Source of the DNA: Acidimicrobiia bacterium | GTDB taxonomy: Bacteria; Actinomycetota; Acidimicrobiia; Acidimicrobiales; Poriferisodalaceae | Direction of reading: 5' to 3' | Length of the DNA: 64,000 nt | Assembly: GCA_022826045.1 (NCBI GenBank) | Contig: JAJDVQ010000035.1 | Location: forward strand, 62,001 to 126,000 | Shown: one piece after another, positions 24,510 to 33,887 of the stretch | Numbering within the stretch: position 1 is the stretch's first letter | Layout: every line of letters begins with the position of its first letter | Program-made: the position numbers and the translations under genes | The notes under the pieces: model-generated | What the model was told of the DNA's origin: nothing | Seen by the model: the letters and a program-made list of their open reading frames with translations, nothing else | The model's database searches: none

Positions 24510-25352
24510 CTACGCAAGCTGCGTTAGGTCACCTGTCGCCGGAGAACTCGCGTCAGTCGGTGTCACCGGCGCAGCCGACTCATCGCTGCCGTACACCATC
24601 TGCAGTGCAAGCTCCGCCATCTGCAACCACTGACGTTGCTCAGAGGTTGACAACGGACCCTCGGCTGGCAACTTCGACCACAGACCACGCAAGAGCGGAT
24701 CCGTAGGTCCCTCCAGTTCGGCAAGGGACAGGGGACCTGGTTCTGGCTGCTCGGTCGCAGCAGCTGGCTCGTCATCGGTAGGAGGCGGTGCTTCCGCTTG
24801 TGGGAGCCGAGCACCAGCAGGCTTCACCAGCCGGTTCCTTCCGGACCCGAAGAATCCCGCCGTGCTTGCGGAGCGTTGCAAGACCTGCCGAGCCTTCCCG
24901 ACAGATTTCTCAGTCACACCGAGCTTCCCGAGTTCTGACTCGAGACCTGCGTCCTGCGGCAGGAGCTTGCCAGAGAAAGTCTCGTAGACCAGTTGGTAGA
25001 GAGGCACCTTCAGGAATGCCCGGACTGCGGCATCATCGCGTTGTTCGGGATCAACGATTGCCGACCCAAGCTCCGTCAAGACAATCGATTTCGCCCTGCG
25101 CTCGACGAGACCGAACATACGCGCCGCTGAGAGCGTCGACCGGAACTTGCTGCTCGCGACAGTCGTGCCGAGCCATGATGCCAGCTGGTCGAGGTCGCAC
25201 TCGCGGCCGGCCTTCGCATGCACCTCGCATACGGCCTTGATGGCCTCATCGAGCGCAACGTACGGGAATGCAACCGTCGACCGGCGCGCCCGGCCATCCG
25301 GGGTGGCTTCCTCAACTTCTTGGTCATCCGCAGCCATCGCTATGTCAGACAT
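24510..25352 (-). CDS. Hypothetical winged-helix-like protein, first gene of the defence operon
   Basis: A 280-residue protein. Residues about 20-110 (TVAFPYVALDEAIKAV, then LASWLGTTVASSKF, LSAARMFGLV) look like a helical DNA-binding or sensor domain similar to DUF5343-type proteins; the C-terminal half is a Pro/Glu/Ala-rich linker followed by a short helical tail. The start is well supported by AGGAGG 6 nt before ATG 25352. A putative promoter with an overlapping dyad lies 64-92 bp upstream. As leader gene of the island operon it may regulate the operon or act as a specificity/adaptor subunit. I cannot assign a molecular function. Confidence 0.65.
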   Translation of the reverse strand: MSDIAMAADDQEVEEATPDGRARRSTVAFPYVALDEAIKAVCEVHAKAGRECDLDQLASWLGTTVASSKFRSTLSAARMFGLVERRAKSIVLTELGSAIVDPEQRDDAAVRAFLKVPLYQLVYETFSGKLLPQDAGLESELGKLGVTEKSVGKARQVLQRSASTAGFFGSGRNRLVKPAGARLPQAEAPPPTDDEPAAATEQPEPGPLSLAELEGPTDPLLRGLWSKLPAEGPLSTSEQRQWLQMAELALQMVYGSDESAAPVTPTDASSPATGDLTQLA

Positions 25353-25414
25353 TCCGCACCTCCTGGTGACATTGAATCCACTCTAGTACGAGCTGATTGC
25401 CTAACAGATGCGGA

Positions 25415-25444
25415 TTGTCTACCACACAGTCAGACAAATGACAA
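25415..25444 (-). promoter_or_regulatory. Putative promoter with overlapping dyad for the defence operon
   Basis: On the minus strand TTGTCA (25444-25439) and TAGACA (25421-25416) are 17 bp apart, a fair sigma-70-like pair facing the first operon gene. An inverted repeat TTGTCT (25415-25420) / AGACAA (25432-25437) with an 11-bp spacer overlaps it and could be an operator. Predicted from sequence only. Confidence 0.4.
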
Positions 25445-25527
25445 CAACTCGCAGCAGGTTCGAGTCTCACGGCTCGGACGGGCTGCGAATGGCCTTGCAT
25501 CCTTTGGTGTGCCGGAGGAGCAGCCGT

Positions 25528-27177
25528 CTAGCCGTCGGCCGCTGGGCTTGCTGCGCCGGGGGCGGCGCCGGCCATGAGCAGGCCGATCTCCTCGCGGGTG
25601 GCTGTGCGGGGATCGACGGTGGCCACGATGCGGCCCTCGTACATGACGGCGACCCGGTCGCTGAGGGCGAGCACCTCATCGAGCTCGGCCGACACCAGCA
25701 GCACCGCTGTGCCCTCGTCGCGGCGCTCGCGGATGCGGCGCCAGATGAACTCGATGGCGCCGATGTCGATGCCGCGGGTGGGCTGTGCCGCAATGAGCAG
25801 ATCGATGTCGTCGGAGAATTCGCGGCCCACGATGAGCTTCTGCTTGTTGCCGCCGGACAGGCTGTCGGCGGGCGAGTCCACGTCGGGCGTCCGCACATCG
25901 AAGGTGGCCACGACATCGCGGGCGTGGGAATCGATGCGATCGCGCCGCAGCATGCCGCCCGCGGCGAAGGGGCGCCTGAAGTAGCGGTTCAGCACCGAGT
26001 TGTCGGCCACGGAGTAGGAGCCGATGAGGCCGTGCTTGGCCCGGTCCTCGGGGATATGCCCCACGCCGATCACCGTGACCTGGCGCGGCCGTGCACCCGA
26101 CGCATCCCGGTCGCTGATCGACACGGTGCCGGCCGTGGCGTGGCGCAGGCCGGTGATGGCTTCCACCAGCTCCCGCTGGCCGTTGCCCTCCACGCCGGCG
26201 ACACCGACGATCTCGCCCGCGCTCACTGCGAGCGACAGCTCGTCGACGGCTCGCTGGCCGCGGTCGTCATCGGTGCAGAGGCCAGCTATGTCGAGCACCA
26301 CCGGCCGCTCGCCAGCCTCGGCAGTCGGCTCTTCATCGCTGGGGGCAGCCGCCGTGGAGACTGCCGATCCGACGCCGGTGGCGCCGGACTCGAACCGGTC
26401 GCCGTGCAGATCCACCGCGCGGCCGACCATCAGCTCTGCTAGTGCTGCCTCGCTGGTCTGCGCGGGCGTGGTGGTGCCCACCACCCGGCCCTCGCGCAGC
26501 ACGACGATGTCATCGGCGGCTGCCATGACCTCGCGCAGCTTGTGGGTGATGAACACGATGCCGACACCTTGATCGGTCAGGCCACGCAGCACGCCGAGCA
26601 GGTGATCGGTCTCCTGCGGGGTGAGCACCGCGGTCGGCTCATCCGCGATCAGCACCCGCGCATCGCGGTACAGCGCCTTGAGGATCTCCACCCGCTGCTG
26701 CGCGCCGACCGGCAGGTCCTCCACCGCCGCATCGGGGTCGACATGCAGCCCGAACCGGTCGGCCAACTCCATCACCCGGCGGCGCGCCTGAGCCACGTCG
26801 ATCATGCCGAGCTTGCGCGGCTCGGCGCCGAGCACGATGTTGCGCACCACGCTCATCGGCGGCACGAGCTGGAAGTGCTGATGCACCATGCCGACACCGC
26901 GGGCGATGGCGTCGTGCGGGCTCGACAGCTCGACGTTCTCGTCGGCAATCACGACCTGACCCGCATCGGGGCGGTGCAGGCCGAACAGGACATTGACGAG
27001 GGTGCTCTTGCCCGCACCGTTCTCACCCAGCAGCGCCAGGATCCGACCGGGCCGCAATTCCACCGACACATCGTCGTTGGCCACGACCGAGCCGAAGCGC
27101 TTGGTAATGCCGTGGCCGGCCAGCAGCACCTCAGGCTCAGCCTGCGAAACAACAGTCTCGGCAGCCGCAGCCATCAT
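25528..27177 (-). CDS. ABC transporter ATP-binding protein, nucleoside/BMP type (duplicated ATPase)
   Basis: A 549-residue fused double ATPase of the sugar/nucleoside importer class. The first cassette has LLGENGAGKSTLVN (Walker A), VGAQQRVEILKAL (signature) and LIADEPTAVL (Walker B); the second has a degenerate Walker A (VAGVEGNGQRELVEAI), DSLSGGNKQKLIVG and LLIAAQPTRGID, as usual for this family. It powers uptake by the two following permeases. ATG 27177 overlaps the permease stop (ATGA). Order is binding protein, [type III R-M], permease, permease, ATPase, the reverse of the commonest bmp-nupOPQ layout. Confidence 0.92.
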   Translation of the reverse strand: MMAAAAETVVSQAEPEVLLAGHGITKRFGSVVANDDVSVELRPGRILALLGENGAGKSTLVNVLFGLHRPDAGQVVIADENVELSSPHDAIARGVGMVHQHFQLVPPMSVVRNIVLGAEPRKLGMIDVAQARRRVMELADRFGLHVDPDAAVEDLPVGAQQRVEILKALYRDARVLIADEPTAVLTPQETDHLLGVLRGLTDQGVGIVFITHKLREVMAAADDIVVLREGRVVGTTTPAQTSEAALAELMVGRAVDLHGDRFESGATGVGSAVSTAAAPSDEEPTAEAGERPVVLDIAGLCTDDDRGQRAVDELSLAVSAGEIVGVAGVEGNGQRELVEAITGLRHATAGTVSISDRDASGARPRQVTVIGVGHIPEDRAKHGLIGSYSVADNSVLNRYFRRPFAAGGMLRRDRIDSHARDVVATFDVRTPDVDSPADSLSGGNKQKLIVGREFSDDIDLLIAAQPTRGIDIGAIEFIWRRIRERRDEGTAVLLVSAELDEVLALSDRVAVMYEGRIVATVDPRTATREEIGLLMAGAAPGAASPAADG

Positions 27178-28232
27178 CGGACCTCGTACGGCTGGCCCAG
27201 CGCAGCCGGGTCGCGCATGCGCCCGAACAGACCTGCAGCGGCCACCACGATGATCGTGACCACGAACGGCAGCATCCCCACGAACTGCGCCGGGATGTCG
27301 AACGTGTCGTTGAGCTGGAACTGGCCCTGCAGTGCCGTCGTGAAACCGAAGAACAGCGCCGCCGCGTAGGCGCCCAGCGGGGTGCGGCGACCGAAGATCA
27401 TCACGGCCAACGCCAGGAAGCCCCGCCCGCCCGACATCGCCCGGGTGAATGTGCCCACCGACTCCAGCGCCAGGTACGCGCCGCCGAGGCCGGCCAAGCC
27501 GCCCGCCAGTGTCACGTTCCAGTAGCGCAGCCGGATCACATCGATGCCCACGGTGGCAGCGGCGCCGGGGTGCTCGCCGATAGCGGTCGTGCGCATCCCC
27601 CACACCGAGCGCAGCAGCAGCACGTGGAGCACCACCACCAGCACGAGCGCCAAGTACGTCAGCGGCGGGCGGTTGAACAGCGTCGTGCCCACGACGGGCA
27701 GATCGGCGAGCGGGCCGAGCTCGATCGACTGATACTTCGGCTGGCCCAGCGAGCGCCCCCGGTCGTAGAAGAACGAGGTCAGGCCCAGCGCCGCGATATT
27801 CAGGACCGTGCCGGCGATGATCTGATCGGTTCGCAGCCCGACCGACATCGCAGCCAGCATCCAGCCCATCGCGAGACCGGTGCTGACGCCCGCGACCACA
27901 CCCAAGAACAGCGAGCCGGACATCGACGCCACGGTGAAGGCCGTAAACGCCGACATCAGGAACTGGCCTTCGATGCCGATGTTCACGATGCCCGAACGCT
28001 CGCCGATCATCCCGCACATGGCGCCCAGCACCAGCAGGGTGGCGGCGCGCACGGTGCCGCCGAGCACGGCGGTGGTCTGCGCCCCGTCCCAGGCGTAGAA
28101 GCCCCACACCAGTGCCACCAGCACAACGGCCCCCGCCACCGACCACATGCGCTGCGGCGACCAGCCCGACGGCCCCAGGCCGACGCGGCGGCCCGGCGTG
28201 CCGCCGTTCGTGTCGGTCGCCGGCAAAGTCAC
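27174..28232 (-). CDS. ABC transporter permease, nucleoside/BMP type (NupQ-like)
   Basis: About 352 residues with roughly nine to ten membrane helices and the family signature GERSGIVNIGIEGQFLM. GTG 28232 is chosen because conserved membrane sequence begins soon after, and a GAGGCAGG motif precedes it. The frame stays open to GTG 28364 as an Arg/Pro/Ala-rich, 10-codon-repeat sequence (28277-28336) that is probably not translated as part of this protein. It overlaps the ATPase gene by 4 bp. Confidence 0.88.
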   Translation of the reverse strand: MTLPATDTNGGTPGRRVGLGPSGWSPQRMWSVAGAVVLVALVWGFYAWDGAQTTAVLGGTVRAATLLVLGAMCGMIGERSGIVNIGIEGQFLMSAFTAFTVASMSGSLFLGVVAGVSTGLAMGWMLAAMSVGLRTDQIIAGTVLNIAALGLTSFFYDRGRSLGQPKYQSIELGPLADLPVVGTTLFNRPPLTYLALVLVVVLHVLLLRSVWGMRTTAIGEHPGAAATVGIDVIRLRYWNVTLAGGLAGLGGAYLALESVGTFTRAMSGGRGFLALAVMIFGRRTPLGAYAAALFFGFTTALQGQFQLNDTFDIPAQFVGMLPFVVTIIVVAAAGLFGRMRDPAALGQPYEVR

Positions 28233-28276
28233 AGCCGCCTGCCTCGCTGCGTGACCAGCCGCAGCCGAGGGGCCGC

Positions 28277-28336
28277 GGCAGGACCGGGCGGCCGGCGAGG
28301 AGCCACGGCAGGGTCGTGCGGCCGGCGAAGCAGGGC
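28277..28336. repeat. Two imperfect 30-bp tandem repeats between the permease genes
   Basis: GGCAGGACCGGGCGGCCGGC at 28277 recurs as GGCAGGGTCGTGCGGCCGGC at 28307. The period is 30 bp, about three quarters identical. In one frame it reads as PAARPCRGSS / PAARSCRGPS on the minus strand. Confidence 0.6.
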
Positions 28337-28344
28337 GGGGGCGG

Positions 28345-29505
28345 TCATCGGCCCCACCCCGCACCGAGCGTCAGGCGTCGATCCGGCGCATCTGGCCGAT
28401 CACGCAGCCGCAGCAGCCAGCGCACGATCAACGGCGCTGCCACGAACAGCAGGATCAGCGCTTGGATCACATCGATGATCTCGGGCGCCACTCCCGACTC
28501 GAACTGCATCTTGGCAGCGCCCGCTTCCATCAGCCCCACCAGCAGGCCGGCGGGAATGACGGCAATCGGGTTGGTGCGGGCCAGCAGCGCAATCGTGATG
28601 CCCTCGAAGCCGAGGCCCACGTTCACCCCAGCCTCGAAACGACCGTCGACGCCGAGCGACTCGATCGCTCCGCCGAGGCCGGCCAGCAGCCCTGCCACGG
28701 CCATCGTCGACGCCATGATCCAGCCCACTGAGATGCCCGCATAGTGGGCCGCATGGCGGTTCGCGCCCACGCTGCGAACTTCGAAGCCGTAGGTGGTCCG
28801 CTCCAGCACGAACCAGCAGGCGAATGCGACAAGCGCCGCCAGCACGAAGCCCGCCGGCAGCCATCCCCATGTGGGGATCTCCGCCGACGGCTGCACCAGC
28901 GGGGTGCGGGCGATGATGTTGGAGCCGGATCGGTCCTGCCAGGGGTTCGCAGCCAGCCAGTCGGTCAGGTTGCCGGCCACGAAGTTGAGCATGATCGTGA
29001 CGATCACCTCGTGGGCGCCCGACGTCGCTTTCAGCACGCCGGCGATGGCGCCCCATGCCGCCCCTGCAGCAGCACCGACCAGCAGCGCCAGCGGCAGATG
29101 CACCACCAGCGGCAGGCCCTCGAGCCCGAAGCCGACACCCGCAGCGAATGCCGCGCCGACCAAGAGCTGGCCCTGCCCGCCGATGTTGAACAGGCCCGCC
29201 TTGAAGGCGAAGGCAACGGCCAGGCCGCCGAAGACGAGCGGCGTCGCCTTCTGCAGGGTGCGCAGCAGCGCGTCAGCGTCGCCCGCCCCGCCGAGCACCA
29301 GCGCGCCATAGGCACTCGTCACCGAGTGGCCCTGCACGGCGATGAGCACGGCGCCCAAGACGAGCCCCAGCACCACCGATACCAGCGGCACCGCGGCGGC
29401 GCGCAGAAGCGCCCGCTTACGGACTTGTCCGGCACCTGTGTCTTCGTCGTGGGACGTCGTTCGCCGGTGAGCTACGTCGGCAGCGCCGTCGTTCGCAGGA
29501 GTCAA
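28345..29505 (-). CDS. ABC transporter permease, nucleoside/BMP type (NupP-like)
   Basis: A 386-residue membrane protein with about nine helices and the family motif FAFKAGLFNIGGQGQLLVGA; TIMLNFVAGNLTDWL is the conserved loop. It partners the downstream permease for uptake of nucleosides or related compounds. The apparent start is TTG 29505, overlapping the stop of the type III res gene (TTGA), so translation is coupled to the restriction gene. This odd junction suggests that the original start or leader was altered when the R-M genes arrived. The first 35 residues are hydrophilic and poorly conserved. Confidence 0.88.
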   Translation of the reverse strand: MTPANDGAADVAHRRTTSHDEDTGAGQVRKRALLRAAAVPLVSVVLGLVLGAVLIAVQGHSVTSAYGALVLGGAGDADALLRTLQKATPLVFGGLAVAFAFKAGLFNIGGQGQLLVGAAFAAGVGFGLEGLPLVVHLPLALLVGAAAGAAWGAIAGVLKATSGAHEVIVTIMLNFVAGNLTDWLAANPWQDRSGSNIIARTPLVQPSAEIPTWGWLPAGFVLAALVAFACWFVLERTTYGFEVRSVGANRHAAHYAGISVGWIMASTMAVAGLLAGLGGAIESLGVDGRFEAGVNVGLGFEGITIALLARTNPIAVIPAGLLVGLMEAGAAKMQFESGVAPEIIDVIQALILLFVAAPLIVRWLLRLRDRPDAPDRRLTLGAGWGR

Positions 29506-32045
29506 ACGAGCACCTGAGCGAACTCGTGCTCGTGAAAGACGATGCGGAAGCGGCCGCGCTCACCTCCGGGTCCGAGCTTGACCTCACCGCATTCGAACGC
29601 ATCAGCACCGCCGCAGAATTCCTCGAGCGTCGCGAACACCTGCTCCTTGTACACGGTGTCGGCGTTGCCCTTGAGATGCTCACCCTTGGTCTCGACCACC
29701 AAGAACTGCGCCCTCGGCTCATCGGCGTCGCCGTCGGGCGAGTAGGCGACGAAGTCCGGCCAGATCCGATCGTGCTGCCAGCCGCGCAGGTAGTACTCGT
29801 GCGACTGCCGCACTGCGACTCGGTGCCACCATTCGATGGCTTCGTGCTCGTCGAGGTAGAAGGCGAAGCGCTTCTCGAGATCGGAGTCGAACTGCTGCTC
29901 GAAGACCGGGTCGAACAGGCTGTTCTGCACGATACTGCCGTGGTCTTCGAGCCTGTGATCGCCCTGCGCAACTGCGTATTCGAACGAATGATGCATCCGA
30001 TAGTTGGGCGGGCTGGCTTCAAGATCGAATCGGATGTCACCGTTGTGCAGCTTGGCGACGAACACGGCGCGAGCGATCTCGTCGATGCTCGGCGCGAGGC
30101 TTGCGCGAACGTGGTACACGTGCCAGCGACGGTGGGTGTAGATCGCCGCCGAGCTGTGGCCACCGGCGGCCAAGGCATCGAGGTAGCCGAGCACCAAACG
30201 CCCCGCCTGCCACGGATTCGGCACCATGTCGATGAGCTGCCGCACGAACCAGACGGCGGACACTTGCTTGTCCTTGTCCACCGAAGTCGTCCTGCGCCCC
30301 GTCAGCGATGTCGAGATGCCGTCATCATCGAGACCGACGCTGATCGTCCGATCCACCGTCTCGCCAAGGCCGCTGCCGGGATTTCCGGCATCGGGAACTG
30401 CAAGCCGTGCCCAGTCGATGCCGGGAAGAATGTCGCGCTCGTAGCTCAGATCTGCCCAGTCGTCGCCGCGACGCGTCAGCACCTTCGGCAAGAAAACCTC
30501 GCGGCCACGGAACTGCAAGCGGCGCTCGATGACCATTTGCCTGACAGCCGACAGCCCGGCCCCGGTGACCTCTTGGCCCAGCCCGGTGAGGCCCTCCCGT
30601 TCCAAGCCGTTCTTCACCGCCTTGACAGACTCGTCTACACCCGCCTGCCAGCAGTGGACGTAGCAGCGGTCGAGTGCGTCATCACCGGTTCGGCGAGCGC
30701 CGGGCTGACGCATCACCCGGCCCATCAACTGGGTGATGGCGGTTGCGCTGCGCGTGTTGTCGAGCATCACCAGCACATATGCAAACGGGCAGTCCCAGCC
30801 TTCCATCAATGCAGCCTTGGTGATGATCCAACGCACTGGCGAATAGGGCGACATGAGATCTTCGCCAGCGATCTCGTCGCTCTCGGACGACTTCACACGA
30901 ACCGCGTCAGGATGCTCGCCGAGCCGAGCGATGAGATGCTCTCGCACGTCCTCCGCGTGGAGGAACCCGCTGCCTCTCTGAGCCCTGCCGGTGCGTTCCA
31001 CCCGGATCACGCCAATGGGCCGGATGTAGCGCCCGGTGCGGCCTTCGAGCTCCTGCGCTGCGGCAGTCAGATCGGCGAGACGGTCATGGGCGCGCGCCAG
31101 CGTTCCCTGCCAATCGCCGTCACCGGTGGTGACCTCTACCGGCAGCTTGATCATCTCTTCCTTGCCAAGATCGACGCCGGAGACATCCACCAGCAGATTG
31201 CTGATGGTTGCGTTCGGCGTGGCCGACAGCTCGATCACCAGCCGAGGGTTCAGCCGGTTGACGGCCGCCACGAACTCACCCGCTCCGCTGCCGCCATACG
31301 CCTTGTGCGCCTCGTCCAGCACCACCACCGGGCGCTGCATCTTCAGCACATTGAACAGGCTGTGCTTGACCGTTCCGTTCGGATTGGCGTCGAGGTCAGG
31401 GTGAACGTCAAGCAGCGCTCGCTGCGCGAGGAGGTCATCCTCGCGAGGGAACAGCGTGGCGTAGCGGCCCGAATCGCGAAACATCCGCAGAAACTCCCTG
31501 CCCCTCTGCCGGTTCGCTGCAGGCAGCATGAGCAGCATGACGCACAGGTAATTGTCGAGGTCCAGCTGAGAGAGCCGGTCCTCCTTCTCCATCACTTTGA
31601 CCCGGCCGCCGCTGGCGTGCTCAAGTAGTTGACGGTAGGGATGCGCTCGGGTCCAGAACGCTGTGCGCGTCTGGGCGTAGATCGCCCGAGACGGCACGAT
31701 CCACAACACGAACCCAGTCTGCATTCCCAACCGCTCCAGCGCGGCGGCGCCCAGCAGCGTCTTACCGCCTCCGGTCGGGATCTTGAAGCAGATATGCGGG
31801 ATCGAGCGGCCGATGCCGTCGAGCCGATCTACGTGACTCCGGGCACCGGCGAGCGTGTCCTCACTGTCGGCAAGGGCAGCCCACGCCTTGGCCGGATAGT
31901 TGGCATCGTCATCGCTCGGTATCAGATTGGCGGCTGCCAGTGCTTGCGCGCGCTGCTCGAACGCCTGCCTTGCAGTGGTGAGTTCCTGCTCCCACTCCGT
32001 GAACGCGCGCAGCGTCCGCCGCTGGTATTCCTTCAGTTCCAGCAC
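29502..32045 (-). CDS. res: Type III restriction enzyme, Res subunit
   Basis: About 847 residues. KEYQRRTLRAF, then FKIPTGGGKTLLGA (Walker A), VVLDEAHKAYGG (DEAH-type motif II), LSATPNATI (motif III) and TQLMGRVMRQPG (motif VI) define the superfamily 2 translocase. The C-terminal WPDFVAY ... FLVVETKG is the PD-(D/E)XK nuclease. It cuts DNA when two unmodified sites recognised by Mod are met. GTG 32045 is chosen for GGGAGAGG 5 nt upstream; the frame is open to 32123, overlapping mod. It follows mod by 34 bp and overlaps the next permease by 4 bp. Confidence 0.93.
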   Translation of the reverse strand: MLELKEYQRRTLRAFTEWEQELTTARQAFEQRAQALAAANLIPSDDDANYPAKAWAALADSEDTLAGARSHVDRLDGIGRSIPHICFKIPTGGGKTLLGAAALERLGMQTGFVLWIVPSRAIYAQTRTAFWTRAHPYRQLLEHASGGRVKVMEKEDRLSQLDLDNYLCVMLLMLPAANRQRGREFLRMFRDSGRYATLFPREDDLLAQRALLDVHPDLDANPNGTVKHSLFNVLKMQRPVVVLDEAHKAYGGSGAGEFVAAVNRLNPRLVIELSATPNATISNLLVDVSGVDLGKEEMIKLPVEVTTGDGDWQGTLARAHDRLADLTAAAQELEGRTGRYIRPIGVIRVERTGRAQRGSGFLHAEDVREHLIARLGEHPDAVRVKSSESDEIAGEDLMSPYSPVRWIITKAALMEGWDCPFAYVLVMLDNTRSATAITQLMGRVMRQPGARRTGDDALDRCYVHCWQAGVDESVKAVKNGLEREGLTGLGQEVTGAGLSAVRQMVIERRLQFRGREVFLPKVLTRRGDDWADLSYERDILPGIDWARLAVPDAGNPGSGLGETVDRTISVGLDDDGISTSLTGRRTTSVDKDKQVSAVWFVRQLIDMVPNPWQAGRLVLGYLDALAAGGHSSAAIYTHRRWHVYHVRASLAPSIDEIARAVFVAKLHNGDIRFDLEASPPNYRMHHSFEYAVAQGDHRLEDHGSIVQNSLFDPVFEQQFDSDLEKRFAFYLDEHEAIEWWHRVAVRQSHEYYLRGWQHDRIWPDFVAYSPDGDADEPRAQFLVVETKGEHLKGNADTVYKEQVFATLEEFCGGADAFECGEVKLGPGGERGRFRIVFHEHEFAQVLV

Positions 32046-32079
32046 AGCTGCCTCTCCCGCACGGACATCGACCTCACCG

Positions 32080-33708
32080 CTACGCCTCCTCGATCTCGGC
32101 CACGGCAAACGGCAGCTGAGCAAACATGACTCGGAGATCCTTCAGTTCGTCCTGAGGGATGTAGCGGGCTGTCGCGAAGACGACTGCACGGCGGCCACGT
32201 TCGCTGCACAAGGCGCCGATCGCTTCAGCCCGCGGCGCGGTAAGCACGGACTCGTTTGTCTGCAGCCACTCGATGTCGGGCCGGTAGATCAGGTAGTAGT
32301 CGCACGAGTCATCGCTGTAGATCAGGCCGTGCTCGTCGCGCGGTGCCAGTTCGTCAGTGCCGACGGACAATCCCGTGGCGGAATGCACCAGCCATGCAGC
32401 AAGGTCGTCGTAGGTGGGCAGCGATTCCCCGCTCAGCATCCCGTCACCGCTCGTGCGCTCGCCCAGGGTGCAGTACGTGAACCCACCTCCGAGTCCTTCT
32501 TGCAGCGACTCATCCCGAGCGCCATCGACACCTGCGATCACCCTGCGTATCCGCTCTGCGGTTATCTCGTCGGCATAGTCCTCGCACTCCACCATGATGA
32601 AGCGCCGATTGCCGCCATCCTGCTTGTTCAACGCCAGCACCGCATGGCCAGTCGTGCCCGACCCTGCAAACGAATCCAGCACAACTGCCTGCGGATCTTG
32701 CAGGAGTTCGATCAAATACTGGATGAGCTCCACAGGCTTCGGTTGGGGAAAGACGCCGCCAACACCAAAGATCGTCCGCAGAAGCGTGGTCCCCGTGGCA
32801 TTGAAGCGCACGATGCCAGGGTCGAGCAAGGCGTCAGGCGGCTGGCCTGCCTGTACGTCCTTGAGATATCTCTTGGCGCGCGGCTCGGTCCCGCCGAATT
32901 CGATCTCACCTGCCGCTTCCATCTCCTGCAATCGCTGGCACGAGTAACGGGGATAGCTACCAGATGGTGCCGACCACTCGACACCATTCTCGAAGACATG
33001 CGTGTACGGCTCGAAATAGTTGCGCGCATGTAACGGATCAAGCTTGTAGGAGCCCTTGCCATCATGATCGTCGCGCGGATAGCGCGCAGTTTTGTCGGAG
33101 ATGTAACGGATGTACCGTTCCGACGACTCACCGAACCACGACTTGTCCTTCGCATAGCTGACGACGTAGTCAGCGTTGAGGTTGAAGTCCTTGCTCGAAT
33201 TCCTCACTGTGTGCATCGCGCGACGCACCTGGGTGACAAAAAAATTCTCTTCGCCGAAGATCTCGTCCATCATCATGCGGAGGTGATGGACCTCGTTGTC
33301 GTCGATGGACACGAAGATCACACCGTCGTCGGACAGCAGCTGGCGCAGCAGTTGCAAGCGAGGCCACATCATGGTCAGCCACTTGTCGTGCCGTTCGAGG
33401 TCTTCGCCGTCGACCGGACCGTTTTCGCTTAGCCAGTGCTGTAGCGCGGGGCTGTTTCCGTTGTCGTTGTAGACCCAGCCCTCGTTGCCCGTGTTGTACG
33501 GCGGGTCGATGTAGATGCACTTGACCCGCCCGGCGTAGCGGGGCAGCAGCGCCTTGAGCGCATGCAGGTTGTCGCCGTGGATGATCAGGTTGTCATCGAT
33601 GTCGCCCGTGCCGATAGAGCGGTCGGGGTGCGGTACGAGCGGACTCCATGGCACCACCAGGTGATGCGCATAGATATGGGCCTTGCCTTTAAAATCCAGT
33701 GTCGGCAT
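32080..33708 (-). CDS. mod: Type III modification methyltransferase, Mod subunit
   Basis: A 542-residue beta-class adenine methyltransferase: IDPPYNTGNEGWVYND near residue 70 (catalytic DPPY), a central target-recognition region (about 150-310) and DSFAGSGTTGHAVLAL near 350 (SAM motif). Mod supplies sequence recognition for both methylation and cleavage with Res. GGGAGG precedes ATG 33708. It begins 166 bp after the binding-protein gene. No strong simple repeats were seen, so phase variation, common in other mod genes, is not indicated. Confidence 0.93.
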   Translation of the reverse strand: MPTLDFKGKAHIYAHHLVVPWSPLVPHPDRSIGTGDIDDNLIIHGDNLHALKALLPRYAGRVKCIYIDPPYNTGNEGWVYNDNGNSPALQHWLSENGPVDGEDLERHDKWLTMMWPRLQLLRQLLSDDGVIFVSIDDNEVHHLRMMMDEIFGEENFFVTQVRRAMHTVRNSSKDFNLNADYVVSYAKDKSWFGESSERYIRYISDKTARYPRDDHDGKGSYKLDPLHARNYFEPYTHVFENGVEWSAPSGSYPRYSCQRLQEMEAAGEIEFGGTEPRAKRYLKDVQAGQPPDALLDPGIVRFNATGTTLLRTIFGVGGVFPQPKPVELIQYLIELLQDPQAVVLDSFAGSGTTGHAVLALNKQDGGNRRFIMVECEDYADEITAERIRRVIAGVDGARDESLQEGLGGGFTYCTLGERTSGDGMLSGESLPTYDDLAAWLVHSATGLSVGTDELAPRDEHGLIYSDDSCDYYLIYRPDIEWLQTNESVLTAPRAEAIGALCSERGRRAVVFATARYIPQDELKDLRVMFAQLPFAVAEIEEA

Positions 33709-33865
33709 CGGCCCTCCCCGCGTGTGTCAGTCGCTGGGAGCACCGTAGCCCTGCGGTGTCACAACCATGGGGAGAGCTTCTTGCAGCACGTCGACGAAGA
33801 CGCTCGCGACGCGACGCACATCCCCAAACCGCCGTGCGACGCCCAGCCCAAGCTTCAGCTCGTGA

Positions 33866-33887
33866 CTCGCCGGATCAGCCCGGCGAG
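33866..33887 (-). terminator. Stem-loop at the 3' end of the BMP binding-protein gene
   Basis: CTCGCCGG-atcagc-CCGGCGAG forms a perfect 8-bp GC-rich stem with a 6-nt loop overlapping the stop codon of the bmp gene. There is no U-tract. It could attenuate transcription or protect the bmp message end, as expected when the binding protein is made in excess over permeases. Confidence 0.5.

Noticed and set aside
25453-25475. GCAGGTTCGAGTCTCAC, a tRNA T-arm-like sequence that could mark an island attachment site
   Set aside because: The five-base stem does not pair, no acceptor or anticodon arm is nearby, and no matching copy was seen at the other island edge.
29526-31628. A 700-codon + strand frame opposite res
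   Set aside because: Shadow of the conserved Res frame; no motifs and no ribosome-binding site.
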